41,113 bases of DNA, taken from positions 1-41,113 of the forward strand of contig DAOVQB010000016.1 in assembly GCA_030628905.1 (NCBI GenBank). Direction: 5' to 3'. Each line of letters starts with the position of its first letter. The stretch's first letter is position 1. The DNA comes from DAOVQB01 sp023128935 (lineage in GTDB: Bacteria; Eisenbacteria; RBG-16-71-46; CAIMUX01; WJJG01). This document shows positions 1-8,475 of the stretch, one piece after another. A program made the translations under genes and the position numbers. The notes beneath the pieces were generated by a model. It worked only from the letters and a program-made list of their open reading frames with translations, was not told where the DNA came from and did no database searches.

Positions 1-392
1 ATCCGCGCAAACGCACCTGCCAGCGCCTCTGTGTCATCCCGAGCCGGCCAACACCGGCGCCAGAGCTCGGCCTCTTGAGCCCATTTGCCTTGCCCTGCAC
101 CCTCGACACCGGGCTCTCCACGCCAGAATGAGAACTGCTGGCCCGGCGAGGAGCAGCTCGTTGGCTGGCGCATTCCCGACCTGGGTGTGGGAAACTACTA
201 CGCTCGACTCGTAACATCCGCGGGTCCGTCGCTAGCTTCCTGCTCCGCGAGAACCCAGTTTAGCGGTAGTAAGCCGGTTTCGGAGGAGAGGAGGTCTTGC
301 AGAGTCGTCATGTCGTCCAGTCGGGGCGAGTTGTGAAGCGGTAGGGAGTTACGGCCTCTTCATAGACCTCGGGTCAATCCGGGGATTTTGGG
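1..392. other. No convincing gene; left edge
   Basis: I see no gene that can be supported here. An open plus-strand frame at 85-336 has no ribosome site and an unnatural composition. A short piece reading WRIPDLGVGNYYARL (about 163-212) faintly resembles the last strands of a FlgD-like sorting domain, so this could be the worn end of an upstream exported protein gene. That is weak. Confidence 0.3.
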
Positions 393-421
393 TTGCGAAT
401 GGTGCTTGGTGTTGGTATTCT
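393..421 (+). promoter_or_regulatory. Candidate sigma-70 promoter of the TrmB gene
   Basis: A TTGCGA box at 393-398 and a TATTCT box at 416-421 are separated by 17 bases, each matching four of six consensus positions. The transcript would start near 428, about 33 bases before the ATG. The -10 box lies inside the palindrome at 415-434, which would suit repression by a protein bound there. Confidence 0.4.
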
Positions 422-434
422 ATGCATAGACTAC
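415..434. promoter_or_regulatory. 20-bp palindrome, probable operator of the TrmB regulator
   Basis: The half-sites GTATTCTATG and CATAGACTAC are reverse complements at nine of ten positions, with a perfect 12-base core at 419-430. The site covers the proposed -10 box and lies 26 bases upstream of the regulator's start codon. TrmB-type regulators bind palindromic sites at their target promoters, so autoregulation is the simple inference. I saw no second copy at the downstream genes. Confidence 0.45.
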
Positions 435-460
435 TAATCACAGGAGCGTAGCCAACTCAA

Positions 461-1345
461 ATGACCGGAGAGCGTCTCATAGAACCCTTTGTAAATCTTG
501 GCTTTACGAGAGTTGAGGCTGAGGTCTACCTCCATCTTCTCACGCACTCCCCAGCCACGGGATACGCCATTGCCCAGGCCATCAATCGGACCAAAGGGGC
601 CGTATACAAGGTCCTCTCGTCACTGGAGGCAAAGGGCGCAATCGTGGTGGATGATAGTGCGAGCCGTCAGTGTCGCGCTATCCCTCCGGGAGAGCTTCTC
701 GAGCGTTTGGAGCGGACCTTCCAACGGGAGAAGCTCCTGGCCCTTAAGGCAACCAGGAAACTCCAGCCCGCACCATCTGATGAACGGATCTACCAGCTAG
801 CCACGGTGGATCAAGTCTACGGGCGCGCTCGGGAAATGCTGGCTGTCTGCCAGAAGCTTGCCATGCTCGATCTCTTCCCTGGTCCATACGCTGAACTGCG
901 CGAAAGCCTCCGTGACGCGATAGGGCGTGGCGTTCGCATCGCCGTGTTGCTGTACGAGCAGGAGAGCATTCCAGGTGCGTGGACGTCCGTCTCCACGGTG
1001 GCGCAGGAGGTTCTGGAATACTTCCCGGTACGCTTTCTCTATGTATGCACTGACGCCAGCCAGCAGTTGATTGCGGCCATCGCCCCGGAGGGAGACCGCG
1101 TTCTGCACGCAAGCTGGACGGAGAATCCCCTGTTGTCTTGGGCCTTTTCTAGCTACGTTGCCAGAACCGCACGCACCCAGCGTTACGAGCAACTCCTCAA
1201 CTCAGGAGCTTCACTCGAGGACATGCATGCGGCCTACGCGCACGGGAGGGAATTCATGCCGATGTTCATTTCTCCAGGCTACAAGGTCTTGGCGGAGAGA
1301 TTTGGATTTGAAGAGAAGGGCACTAAGGCGGGAACATCAGACTAG
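461..1345 (+). CDS. TrmB-family transcriptional regulator
   Basis: This 294-residue protein has an N-terminal winged helix-turn-helix (about residues 5-75) of the TrmB type: LGFTRVEAEVYLHLL, then GYAIAQAINRTKGAVYKVLSSLEAKGAI. A linker of basic helices follows, and then a C-terminal domain (about 110-240) resembling the PLD-like effector domain of TrmB proteins, with YGRAREML at its start. TrmB proteins sense sugars or related ligands and bind palindromic operators; the ligand cannot be read from the sequence. The ATG at 461 has an AGGAG at 442-446, a rather long 14-base spacing. It is the first gene of a run leading through a small membrane protein to secreted carbohydrate-binding-like proteins, so control of that run is plausible but inferred. 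Confidence 0.85.
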   Translation: MTGERLIEPFVNLGFTRVEAEVYLHLLTHSPATGYAIAQAINRTKGAVYKVLSSLEAKGAIVVDDSASRQCRAIPPGELLERLERTFQREKLLALKATRKLQPAPSDERIYQLATVDQVYGRAREMLAVCQKLAMLDLFPGPYAELRESLRDAIGRGVRIAVLLYEQESIPGAWTSVSTVAQEVLEYFPVRFLYVCTDASQQLIAAIAPEGDRVLHASWTENPLLSWAFSSYVARTARTQRYEQLLNSGASLEDMHAAYAHGREFMPMFISPGYKVLAERFGFEEKGTKAGTSD

Positions 1346-1357
1346 GGGAGATCCACA

Positions 1358-1549
1358 ATGAACACGAAGATATTTTGGATCTTTGGAGCATTGCAGGCTG
1401 CTTCATTGGGTGCGATAATACTCGTGTTGTTCAAAGCGCTAGGCACAATCAACGGCAGCGCTGTCATTGGATCTGACACTCATCTTTTGCGGAGCGTCTC
1501 TTTTCCGCTGTGCCACCTGATCGTGCAATACATCATCTATCGCAAATAG
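1358..1549 (+). CDS. Small membrane protein, unknown
   Basis: This 63-residue protein starts 12 bases after the TrmB stop codon with a well-placed GGGAG, so it is almost certainly co-transcribed with the regulator. Residues about 4-26 form a hydrophobic segment (IFWIFGALQAASLGAIILVL), and a second weaker hydrophobic stretch lies near the C-terminus. I do not recognise a family. Its position suggests a membrane partner of the regulator or of the exported proteins downstream, but nothing in the residues proves this. Confidence 0.55.
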   Translation: MNTKIFWIFGALQAASLGAIILVLFKALGTINGSAVIGSDTHLLRSVSFPLCHLIVQYIIYRK

Positions 1550-1734
1550 AACGCCTACACGGGGACAGTGAGAAGGTGGCTCCGTCATCCTCCAGCCATG
1601 CGCTGGTTAGTCGCCCGCATAATGCGGAAATCCTGCGCCCACGCACATCCTGGTTGAAATACGCTCCACTTCATGCCATACTTTGTTTCATGCTTGCACT
1701 ATGTAGAGTATCAGTCTGCCGTGCTCCATCTCTC

Positions 1735-1797
1735 ATTGGCAAGATCCATCGCCCCATCGGGGAGATCCGTCACCCCATGGGCAAGATCCGTCACCCC
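1735..1797. repeat. Three 21-bp direct tandem repeats
   Basis: Units begin at 1735, 1756 and 1777 and share the core AGATCCRTCRCCCCAT with small differences; a partial fourth starts at 1798. Because 21 is divisible by three the repeats keep an open frame (IGKIHRP, IGEIRHP, MGKIRHP), but no translation start supports that frame being used. Confidence 0.8.
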
Positions 1798-1852
1798 ATC
1801 GGTGACTATCAACCTGCATCTAAGCTGTCTCTCTGGACGGCCTTCACCAATT

Positions 1853-1870
1853 CGATCTTAGACAAGATCG
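1853..1870. promoter_or_regulatory. Inverted repeat upstream of the first secreted paralog
   Basis: CGATCTT at 1853-1859 and AAGATCG at 1864-1870 form a perfect 7-bp inverted repeat around AGAC, 38 bases before the ATG at 1909. It could be an mRNA hairpin or a protein-binding site. It does not resemble the palindrome in front of the TrmB gene. Confidence 0.35.
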
Positions 1871-1908
1871 ATTCACCTGCAAAACTTTTCGCTGGGAGAC
1901 ACTAGGCA

Positions 1909-3150
1909 ATGAAAACCTTCTGTTTCAGAATAAGTCTTGTCTGTTTGCTGGGTATACTTAGTGGGATACTTCCATCCGGTGCTAATCTGCTCCTGAATCC
2001 CGGTTTCGAAGATGGAATCAATCACTGGCAGATTACCAGCGGAATTGCCAACATCATTTCAGACCCCCTGGGAGTGAGAAACGGACATTACTCCTTGCTA
2101 ACAGCTGCTGTCGGCGTTGTTGGTTTTGAACAAACCGGTGTGGCCGTGCAGCCCGATACCTGGTACAAGCTCACTGTGCACAGCAAAGGTAAACATGGCG
2201 CAAATCACGGTTTCACTTGTTTCTACTCGCAGTGTTGGTCCAAGTTCTACATCAACGGTGAAGAGATCTACCACGCCTGGCACCATTGGCACGCATCCTG
2301 CTGGACTCAAGAGGACTGGTGCATATTCAATACCGGTAGTAATTCCCTTATCGATCTCATGGTTGAACGCAACGTCGACGCTTTTCCTCCGGGAAGCGAA
2401 GGCATCGTTTTTGACGATATTATTCTAGAAGTCTACGAGCAAGATCGACCTCAGATGGTGAGCGCCGTGGCATCAGATGGAGAAATCGAATTACCCGGTA
2501 TAGATCCTGATGACTATGTCACCATTGCATTCAGCGAACCGACGAACAAGATGCCGATCCAAAGGCTATTCGAGATATCGCATTCTGAGATTATCCATCC
2601 CATTGACATTGTGTTCCATCCGACAAGTGATCATAGTTGGCTAGACGGAACCGGAAACATAGGCGAGGCGGTCTGGAATGCAAGTGGCGATACTCTATGC
2701 GTGTATCTGAGCACCAATGGAGGCGTGCCTAGCATAGTGCTTGGTGATACGTTGCGACCTGGTCGCTGCAAGATCCTGGATGAGCCAGGCAACCCGATTC
2801 TAAGAGATGTGGTCGTGCTCAGTGGCTCTATCGGCCCAGCAGGTGTTGACGACAATCCGTTTTTTCATTCGTTCACTCTTCACCAGAATACGCCCAATCC
2901 ATTTTCCGGAATTACGCAGATCGGATATCAGATCTCAACAGGCAACACCCAGGATGTTTCTCTGAGCATCTATGATGTAACGGCCAGGCTCCTTAGACAC
3001 TGGGGCGATCAGACTCTAAGACAATCGAGCTATGTCAGTTGGGATGGGAAGGACTACTCAGGCAGAGAAAGTCCCTCAGGGATATACTTCTGCAGACTCC
3101 GCTCTGGCGATGAATTGGCAACCAAGAAGATGATTCTCTTGAGGAGGTGA
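1909..3150 (+). CDS. Secreted protein with CBM-like domain and FlgD/T9SS-type C-terminal domain (paralog 1)
   Basis: This 413-residue protein has a signal peptide (about 1-25) and a carbohydrate-binding-like jelly-roll opening with LLLNPGFEDGINHW (about 26-180, including the closing strand VFDDIILE). A second module follows (about 183-310) marked by DDYVTIAFSEPTN, HSWL, WNASGDTL and GNP. A C-terminal FlgD-like domain (about 325-413) has QNTPNPF, LSIYDV, WDGKDYSGR and GIYFCRL and ends in a basic tail. In Bacteroidetes-like secretion such C-terminal domains direct export and surface attachment. A GGGAG lies upstream of the ATG. The gene is noticeably more AT-rich than the housekeeping genes at the right end. 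Its binding target is unknown. Confidence 0.75.
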   Translation: MKTFCFRISLVCLLGILSGILPSGANLLLNPGFEDGINHWQITSGIANIISDPLGVRNGHYSLLTAAVGVVGFEQTGVAVQPDTWYKLTVHSKGKHGANHGFTCFYSQCWSKFYINGEEIYHAWHHWHASCWTQEDWCIFNTGSNSLIDLMVERNVDAFPPGSEGIVFDDIILEVYEQDRPQMVSAVASDGEIELPGIDPDDYVTIAFSEPTNKMPIQRLFEISHSEIIHPIDIVFHPTSDHSWLDGTGNIGEAVWNASGDTLCVYLSTNGGVPSIVLGDTLRPGRCKILDEPGNPILRDVVVLSGSIGPAGVDDNPFFHSFTLHQNTPNPFSGITQIGYQISTGNTQDVSLSIYDVTARLLRHWGDQTLRQSSYVSWDGKDYSGRESPSGIYFCRLRSGDELATKKMILLRR

Positions 3151-3152
3151 TG

Positions 3153-4148
3153 ATGCGCAGGGTTACTATCGGCGTCATTATATGCATGTCCTTGTGCGCA
3201 GCAATAGAGTCAAGCGCCAATGAATTCCGCAACCCGGGCTTTGACGATGGTATCTACTGGAGCCAGGACCTGTCACCGTGGACAACGACATCCCCCAATC
3301 AAATACACTGGTTCTGGGAATCCGCCGCAAGGAAGAGTGGTCGCTGGTCCTTGATTTTCCCTTCCGATGAGACTCTTGCACAACGAGTTGCGGTCAGTTC
3401 ATTTACGGATTACATGATCACCGTCCCACTAGCATCGCACGATGAGGGCCTATACTGGGGCCAAAATGTAGTCCGCTTCTATGTTGACGGGGAGGAGGTC
3501 TCCTCTCTTCTTACGCACCTCACTGGGAATTATCGCTATCTGAGTACTACCTTTAACACTGGGAATCGCGATAGCATCACGGTTGGTATTCGTCCGTGGG
3601 CCTGCGGTGGAGCTGGCATGCCAAGACTAGATGATATTGTTCTCGCCCAGGTCGATTCAGTCCGTCCGTATATCCTGAGTGCCATAGCATATGATGGTGA
3701 AGTACAATTGGCAGGCATAGATGATGATGATTGCATTGTGATTACCTTTAGTGAACCGACCAATACACCGCGCATCCGCAGCAGCAACATAGATGAGGTG
3801 TTCCATATATTGAGTGGACATACTTGGCTATCATCTGAAGGCAGGCTCTGGTCAACAACCTGGAACGCAGCCGGTGATATCCTTAGAATCGATTTGTATG
3901 CCGTAACGGGCGAGCCTCCGACTGTCGAAGTTGGCGATCAGTTTCATGCTGACCTGTACACGATAAAGGGTGAGTGCGGCAATCCTGTGTACAGAGGGTT
4001 AGTGCCCATAACAATTGAGGGCACGCTTTTTGGTGGTCCTCTTGGTCCGCGAGTGGGACGGAAAGAACCGCTCCATAGCATCGATGTCCTTGATATGTAT
4101 AACGACAATGTCGTAACTACGAAGGACTATATCTATGAACCACAATAG
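3153..4148 (+). CDS. Secreted protein, paralog 2, lacking the sorting domain
   Basis: This 331-residue protein is related to its two neighbours: signal peptide (about 1-23), an NPGFDDG opening, a closing LDDIVLAQVD, then the shared module with DDCIVITFSEPTN, GHTWL, WNAAGDILRI and GNP. A strong GAGGAGG at 3141-3147 overlaps the previous stop codon and is best placed for the ATG at 3153; ATG 3150 and GTG 3147 are alternatives. After the shared module it ends in about 35 unrelated residues (DVLDMYNDNVVTTK) with no FlgD-like domain, and the 78 bases before the next gene do not encode one either. It may be released rather than anchored, carried by its neighbours, or be a truncated copy. Confidence 0.7.
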   Translation: MRRVTIGVIICMSLCAAIESSANEFRNPGFDDGIYWSQDLSPWTTTSPNQIHWFWESAARKSGRWSLIFPSDETLAQRVAVSSFTDYMITVPLASHDEGLYWGQNVVRFYVDGEEVSSLLTHLTGNYRYLSTTFNTGNRDSITVGIRPWACGGAGMPRLDDIVLAQVDSVRPYILSAIAYDGEVQLAGIDDDDCIVITFSEPTNTPRIRSSNIDEVFHILSGHTWLSSEGRLWSTTWNAAGDILRIDLYAVTGEPPTVEVGDQFHADLYTIKGECGNPVYRGLVPITIEGTLFGGPLGPRVGRKEPLHSIDVLDMYNDNVVTTKDYIYEPQ

Positions 4149-4226
4149 AGGTGATGTTGATAATCCAGTACCGGTGCTGGCAGGGAACGGGAAACTATTC
4201 TTGCTCGAACCCCAAAAGGAGACGCT

Positions 4227-6176
4227 ATGTTGAGATGGCACGGAGACGCACTACTTCCCATGCACCGTATGCGGCTCATAATTTCGATTGTGCTTGGGGT
4301 GATTCTTGTCCTCTGGGGTAGTGCGGAAGCGAACCTCTTGCGGAATCCTGGCTTCGAGGATGAAATGGCGAACTGGCAAATGGTTTCAGGTAGCACGCAG
4401 CGCACGGACTGGTCTAGAAACGGAAGCTGTGCCATGCAACTAATAGGGAACAGTCGTATTCAGCAGATTGATATTCCTGTGCAGCCAGATAGCGAATACC
4501 GACTTTGGATGCGGGCCGCGAATGTAAAGGGGGGTGCCGGTCATCCTAGCAACGTTCGATACCGCATGTGGGTAAATGATTCACTTGTTTATGAAGAAAC
4601 GAATGGCAGTATTGACCCGTCATGGAGGGGTAAGAGTGCTGATTTCAATACGGGCAGCTGGGAAACGATCAGTGTCTCCTTCTCATGCTATCGGACGGGA
4701 GTTCAGGGATATCTCATAGATGATGTAGCACTGGTGGAACACGATGCCAACATGCCGGTTATGATCAACGCTGAGATCTTTGACAGTGAAGCGCTTGTTC
4801 CTGGAATAGATAACGAGGATTATGTACTGATAGCATTCAGTGAACTCATGAATAAGGTCAAACTGCATTATCATACCGGAGGAGGCCCTGCGATTAACAA
4901 TCTGGATAACGTGCTTCCGCTGAACAACGGACACAGCTGGTTAAATTATGCTGGAGCAGCGGGTGCGACAGAATGGAATGCGCGCGGGGATTCCTTGCGG
5001 ATATATTTCACACGTGGTCATCCTTGGGCATCGATAGTTCCTGGAGATACCATTAGCGCGAATGGAATGACGATATGTGACGAATGGGGAAACCCTCTTG
5101 CCGGTTCAGTGGCTGTAACTGGAAGTTTCGGAGGCGAATACGGTTGTATTGCAGGAACGGTATCACCGAATAATTACGCGCCGATTCCAGATAGCAGTGG
5201 GACGATAATCACTATTCTGGAAACCGGACAGGCAGACACGACAGGTTTCCGCCTTGGCGACTTCTTGCTTGAGAACGTTCTAGCCGACACATATGAAATG
5301 AGCGCCGCGAGATATCCTTTCTTCCCTGAGACATTGCAGGTCACGGTAGAAGCCGGGGGCACGACAATGGTGGAGATCTCGCTGGATGCATTCTGTATCG
5401 AGCCTCCGTTTTCTACGGATTTCGAAGACAACGGAGCCGGATGTTGCGCTAGCTTTACGGGTACAAACATAGGTGGTCAACCGTGGGAATGGCAAGTTGG
5501 TGATCCTGCACATTCGGGCGTCATGGAGTGGGGACACGAGGTGGGTGGAGAAATGTGTTTGTCGTGCCTTTATGTACCCCCTATTGATCTGAGTTTGACT
5601 TCTTCAGCGGAATTATCTTTCTATCATCGCTACTCTCGTTATCCGATGGGTACTTTCACCCGAGAAGTGCAGGTGTCGCGCGACGGCGCGGTATGGAATA
5701 CAGAGGCATCTTATTCGGCTATGTCGAATGATTGGCACGCGGCGTCAGTAGACCTTGCGGCGTATGAAGGAGACACGGTCTTCGTGAGATATGCATACGA
5801 AGCGAACATCACCATGTTCGATGCGTGGCATGTTGATGACTTGCGTATCTCAGCTGGGGGTGACCGCTGGCCTTTTACAGTGAAGGAGCAGAACGGTCAG
5901 ATCTTTCTTTGGCAGAATCGTCCGAACCCAGTAGGTGGCGGGGTAACGAAAATCAGCTATGCAATACCGCAAAGCACGCAGGTTGACCTAAGGCTCTATG
6001 ACGTTTCGGGTAAAGTGGTCAAGACACTAGTGAGTGAAGTCCAGGAGGCGGGATCTCACAGTGTAATCTGGGACGGCAGGGATGCAGCGGGCCGGGAGGT
6101 TGCTGCGGGCATCTATTTCTATTGCTTGGAAGCGGACGATTCGACGGAGATCAGGAAGTGCGTGTTGGTTAACTAG
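4227..6176 (+). CDS. Large multidomain secreted protein, paralog 3, with FlgD/T9SS-type C-terminal domain
   Basis: This 649-residue protein starts at ATG 4227, seven bases after AGGAG; the signal peptide lies within residues 12-35. It has the CBM-like domain (NLLRNPGFEDEMANW, about 36-170, closing with LIDDVALVE) and the shared module (EDYVLIAFSE, GHSWL, WNARGDSLRI, GNP; about 180-300). It then adds a carboxypeptidase-regulatory-like fold (about 310-388), a MAM/jelly-roll-like domain opening at FSTDFEDN and closing at WHVDDLRI (about 392-548), and a FlgD-like C-terminal domain (about 560-649: QNRPNP, LRLYDVSGKVV, WDGRDAAGR, GIYFYCL). It is probably the largest surface component of the three-gene set. 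Substrate unknown. Confidence 0.75.
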   Translation: MLRWHGDALLPMHRMRLIISIVLGVILVLWGSAEANLLRNPGFEDEMANWQMVSGSTQRTDWSRNGSCAMQLIGNSRIQQIDIPVQPDSEYRLWMRAANVKGGAGHPSNVRYRMWVNDSLVYEETNGSIDPSWRGKSADFNTGSWETISVSFSCYRTGVQGYLIDDVALVEHDANMPVMINAEIFDSEALVPGIDNEDYVLIAFSELMNKVKLHYHTGGGPAINNLDNVLPLNNGHSWLNYAGAAGATEWNARGDSLRIYFTRGHPWASIVPGDTISANGMTICDEWGNPLAGSVAVTGSFGGEYGCIAGTVSPNNYAPIPDSSGTIITILETGQADTTGFRLGDFLLENVLADTYEMSAARYPFFPETLQVTVEAGGTTMVEISLDAFCIEPPFSTDFEDNGAGCCASFTGTNIGGQPWEWQVGDPAHSGVMEWGHEVGGEMCLSCLYVPPIDLSLTSSAELSFYHRYSRYPMGTFTREVQVSRDGAVWNTEASYSAMSNDWHAASVDLAAYEGDTVFVRYAYEANITMFDAWHVDDLRISAGGDRWPFTVKEQNGQIFLWQNRPNPVGGGVTKISYAIPQSTQVDLRLYDVSGKVVKTLVSEVQEAGSHSVIWDGRDAAGREVAAGIYFYCLEADDSTEIRKCVLVN

Positions 6177-6344
6177 TTCGCGTCATCCGCATAGGCAATG
6201 GGAGTTCGCGTCTCCCCGTAGGTATTGGATAGGCAGCCGGTCTTCGGCCGGGTGTCTTGTTCCTCCTCGCTGTCCGCGAATCTACCTCGTCTGAAGGGAA
6301 AGAAATGCCTAGATCTGTCTCCGCAGAAGAGACAGATTGTGCGC

Positions 6345-6642
6345 ATGAGAGAAATACTCAGCCGTATAATCGACGAGTTCCACGAACGCGATATCCCCAA
6401 CCCCATCCCTCGGGACACAACGGCAGTCCAAATCGAAGGCAAGGCAACAGCCGTCGTGGGCATGCGCCGGGTGGGCAAGACCTGGTTCTGCTACCAACGC
6501 ATGCGCGCTCTGCTGGCCGAGGGAGTGCCCAGTGAACAGTGGGATAATCGTGACCGGGCTTGAGGAAGGTTCGGTTGATCAAATCGAGATTGTCCCGGCC
6601 TGGAAATGGATGATGACTATTCCTAGTCCCAGTGGCCGCTAA
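6345..6642 (+). pseudogene. AAA_14/DUF4143 ATPase remnant with internal deletion
   Basis: From ATG 6345 the frame reads MREILSRIIDEF, then a clear Walker A (VVGMRRVGKTWF) and RALLAEGVPSEQ, typical of the N-terminus of these P-loop ATPases, which are normally 380-450 residues. The frame stops at 6563. One reading frame over, from about 6532 to the stop at 6640-6642, the sequence reads GIIVTGLEEG...IEIVPAWKWMM, which matches the usual C-terminus of the same family. The two ends are therefore joined with the whole middle (Walker B, DUF4143 and nuclease-like parts) missing and the frame broken. This is a dead gene. Confidence 0.7.
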
Positions 6643-6847
6643 CCAGGCGAGTGTCGCGCAAGAGGCAACTCGCAGATGCCATCGCGGCCTGAAGCGGAGG
6701 AGCGTCCCGCCTATCCCCCGCCCACATGGCCGGACTATACCAATGACGTTGGAGGCAACGTCATGCGCGGGAAACCGGTCATTGTCGTTGGGCTATCCTG
6801 GCAACGGTTTCCTGCAAGCGGTCTCCAAGATGATATTCGACCTCCCG
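6643..6847. other. Gap between two ATPase remnants, with an inverted repeat
   Basis: No gene is supported. TGACGTT at 6744-6750 and AACGTCA at 6757-6763 form a perfect 7-bp inverted repeat with a six-base loop (GGAGGC). It could act as a hairpin between the convergent remnants; there is no following T-run. Confidence 0.4.
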
Positions 6848-8150
6848 CTACAGAAGATCTCCCAGCGTTACCACATGGTTGAAGAACCTGCATGTCTGTA
6901 CCGCCCTAGTCGCACGGGTCGCAGACACAAGCACGGGCTCCACCGAGATCTCCTGTGGAGGGGCCAGGCGCTGAATCTTCTTCTCCACGTCGTGCACGAC
7001 TTGCATACCGATAGGAGACGTGGAGTACTTGAACTCCAGCAGGGACCAGACTTCGTCCCGCCGCGCGATCAGCCAGTCGATCTGCAATCCTCCGCGTTCA
7101 CTTCGTTTCTGTTGAAAGAACGGTCCCATTTCGGCGACATCGCCCAGCCGAAGACCTAGCTCTTCAAGCACCTTGTCGATGGCGTCCTCGCAGAGGCGTT
7201 CGAACGCGAATCTATAGTATTGCTGGATTGTAGGACCTGCGATCGCCCGGAAGAGATTCTCTCCCTTGATGTTCCTCCGGATAATCTCGTGATTGGGCCG
7301 CATATAGCGGAAGAAGAAGAGCAGGAAGGGATCAATTAGCTTGTAGGATTGCGTGCGTCGGCGCTTTCCGGCCCCAAGTGTGACGGGCACGTATTTGCGC
7401 ACAAACTGGGCGTGGACCAGATTATCGACTTGTCCTGCGAAGCCACCACCCTGGGCGACGCCGATCCGCCGCGCCAAATCATTCAGGCTCGAAGGCTGCT
7501 GAGCCAGAGCTTCCACGACCGACTCGTAGACCTTCAGGCTACGGAACTGTTCCTTGAACAGCGTCTCGTATTCCTCAATGAAGAAGCCGCCCGCCGAAAA
7601 GCAGAGCCGATTAGGATTCTTCTCTAGTGACTGCCGCGGGTCGACTTGCTCAAGGTACTTCGGCACGCCTCCAAGACACATATAGAGCTGCGCCTTCTCC
7701 CGAACGCTTCGCCGCGGAATGAACTCACCAGCTTCCCATGGTCGCAGAGGCCCAAGGCACAACTCGAGAGTCTTGCGGTTGTGGAGGGCCCTGGAGTGGA
7801 CCACGTGCTGGGTCATGAAGCTCGCCACCGAACCGCAGAGAAAGAGATAAACCTCTGGATTCTTGATCCAGCGATCCCAGTACAATTTGAGGTCAGAGAC
7901 TATCTGGGTCCTGCCAGCACCCATCCATGGGAACTCATCGAAAACCAGCACCCAGCGCCCGGATCCCAGCAGTTCTCCCAATCCCTGGAATACTTCGCGC
8001 CAATTGCGAGCATCAAGACGGACTCGGCCAGTCTGGCGGGCCAAGTCACCAAGAAACTGGCTGATCTGTGTCTGGGAAGGAGCGCCCTCAATACCCTCGA
8101 AGAACAGCACCCGTGGCTCGCCTTCCACGGCCTTGGCAATCAGGGTCGAG
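6848..8150 (-). pseudogene. DUF234-type archaeal-like ATPase, 5' end decayed
   Basis: Reading leftward from about 8149 the protein is recognisable: STLIAKA, then Walker B VLVFDEFPWM, a sensor-like LFLCGS, GGVPKYLEQVD, a winged-helix region and a C-terminal nuclease-like segment with IDWLIARRD and LLEFKYS. The open frame extends to 8371, but residues before STLI look unrelated. In the other frames at about 8150-8190 there are only scraps of the expected P-loop (YGQENQPTCKS). A small frameshift and substitutions have therefore destroyed Walker A and the start. Intact relatives have YGRRRxGKSTLI there. The remaining 430 codons are open, so decay may be recent or the protein may persist without ATP binding. 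Confidence 0.65.
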
Positions 8151-8475
8151 ACTTGCACGTCGGCTGGTTTTCTTGACCATACGGGTATTGCGATTCCACG
8201 CCGTAGCGGCATGCAACTTGACACTGCATGGGGCCTGGTCACTCTTCGGCCTCTACATGGGACTGGCAAGCTGGGACCCAGAGTGGGACTATTGGGGCAC
8301 TGGCCATCGCATCCAGATTGGCATCGGGAACACACGGGAGGGAACCCGGATGGGATGATCGCGCGTGCCAAGCAGCGTTGTTCCGTCTCATCGAGGGTAT
8401 GGAAACCGATGCTATCGCCGTGTTCCCGCGATGGTATCCTCAGATCCTAAGGAATGGCCGCGAAAGGAGGCGGAT

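Larger units (their letters stand above)
1550..1908. other. Intergenic stretch with 21-bp repeats and an inverted repeat
   Basis: No gene is supported in this 359-base stretch. An open frame at 1510-1905 overlaps the preceding gene and has no ribosome site. The stretch holds three 21-bp tandem repeats and a 7-bp inverted repeat close to the next gene, each listed separately. Confidence 0.5.

Noticed and set aside
85..336. Open 83-codon plus-strand frame at the left edge
   Set aside because: No ribosome site, no family features; only a faint likeness to the end of a sorting domain.
1510..1905. 131-codon frame carrying the 21-bp repeats
   Set aside because: Overlaps the end of the small membrane protein gene, lacks a ribosome site, and the residues outside the repeats look random.
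6676..6882. Possible DUF433-like antitoxin fragment (GGNVMRGKPVIV)
   Set aside because: Only one short likeness, no continuous match on either side; too weak to call.
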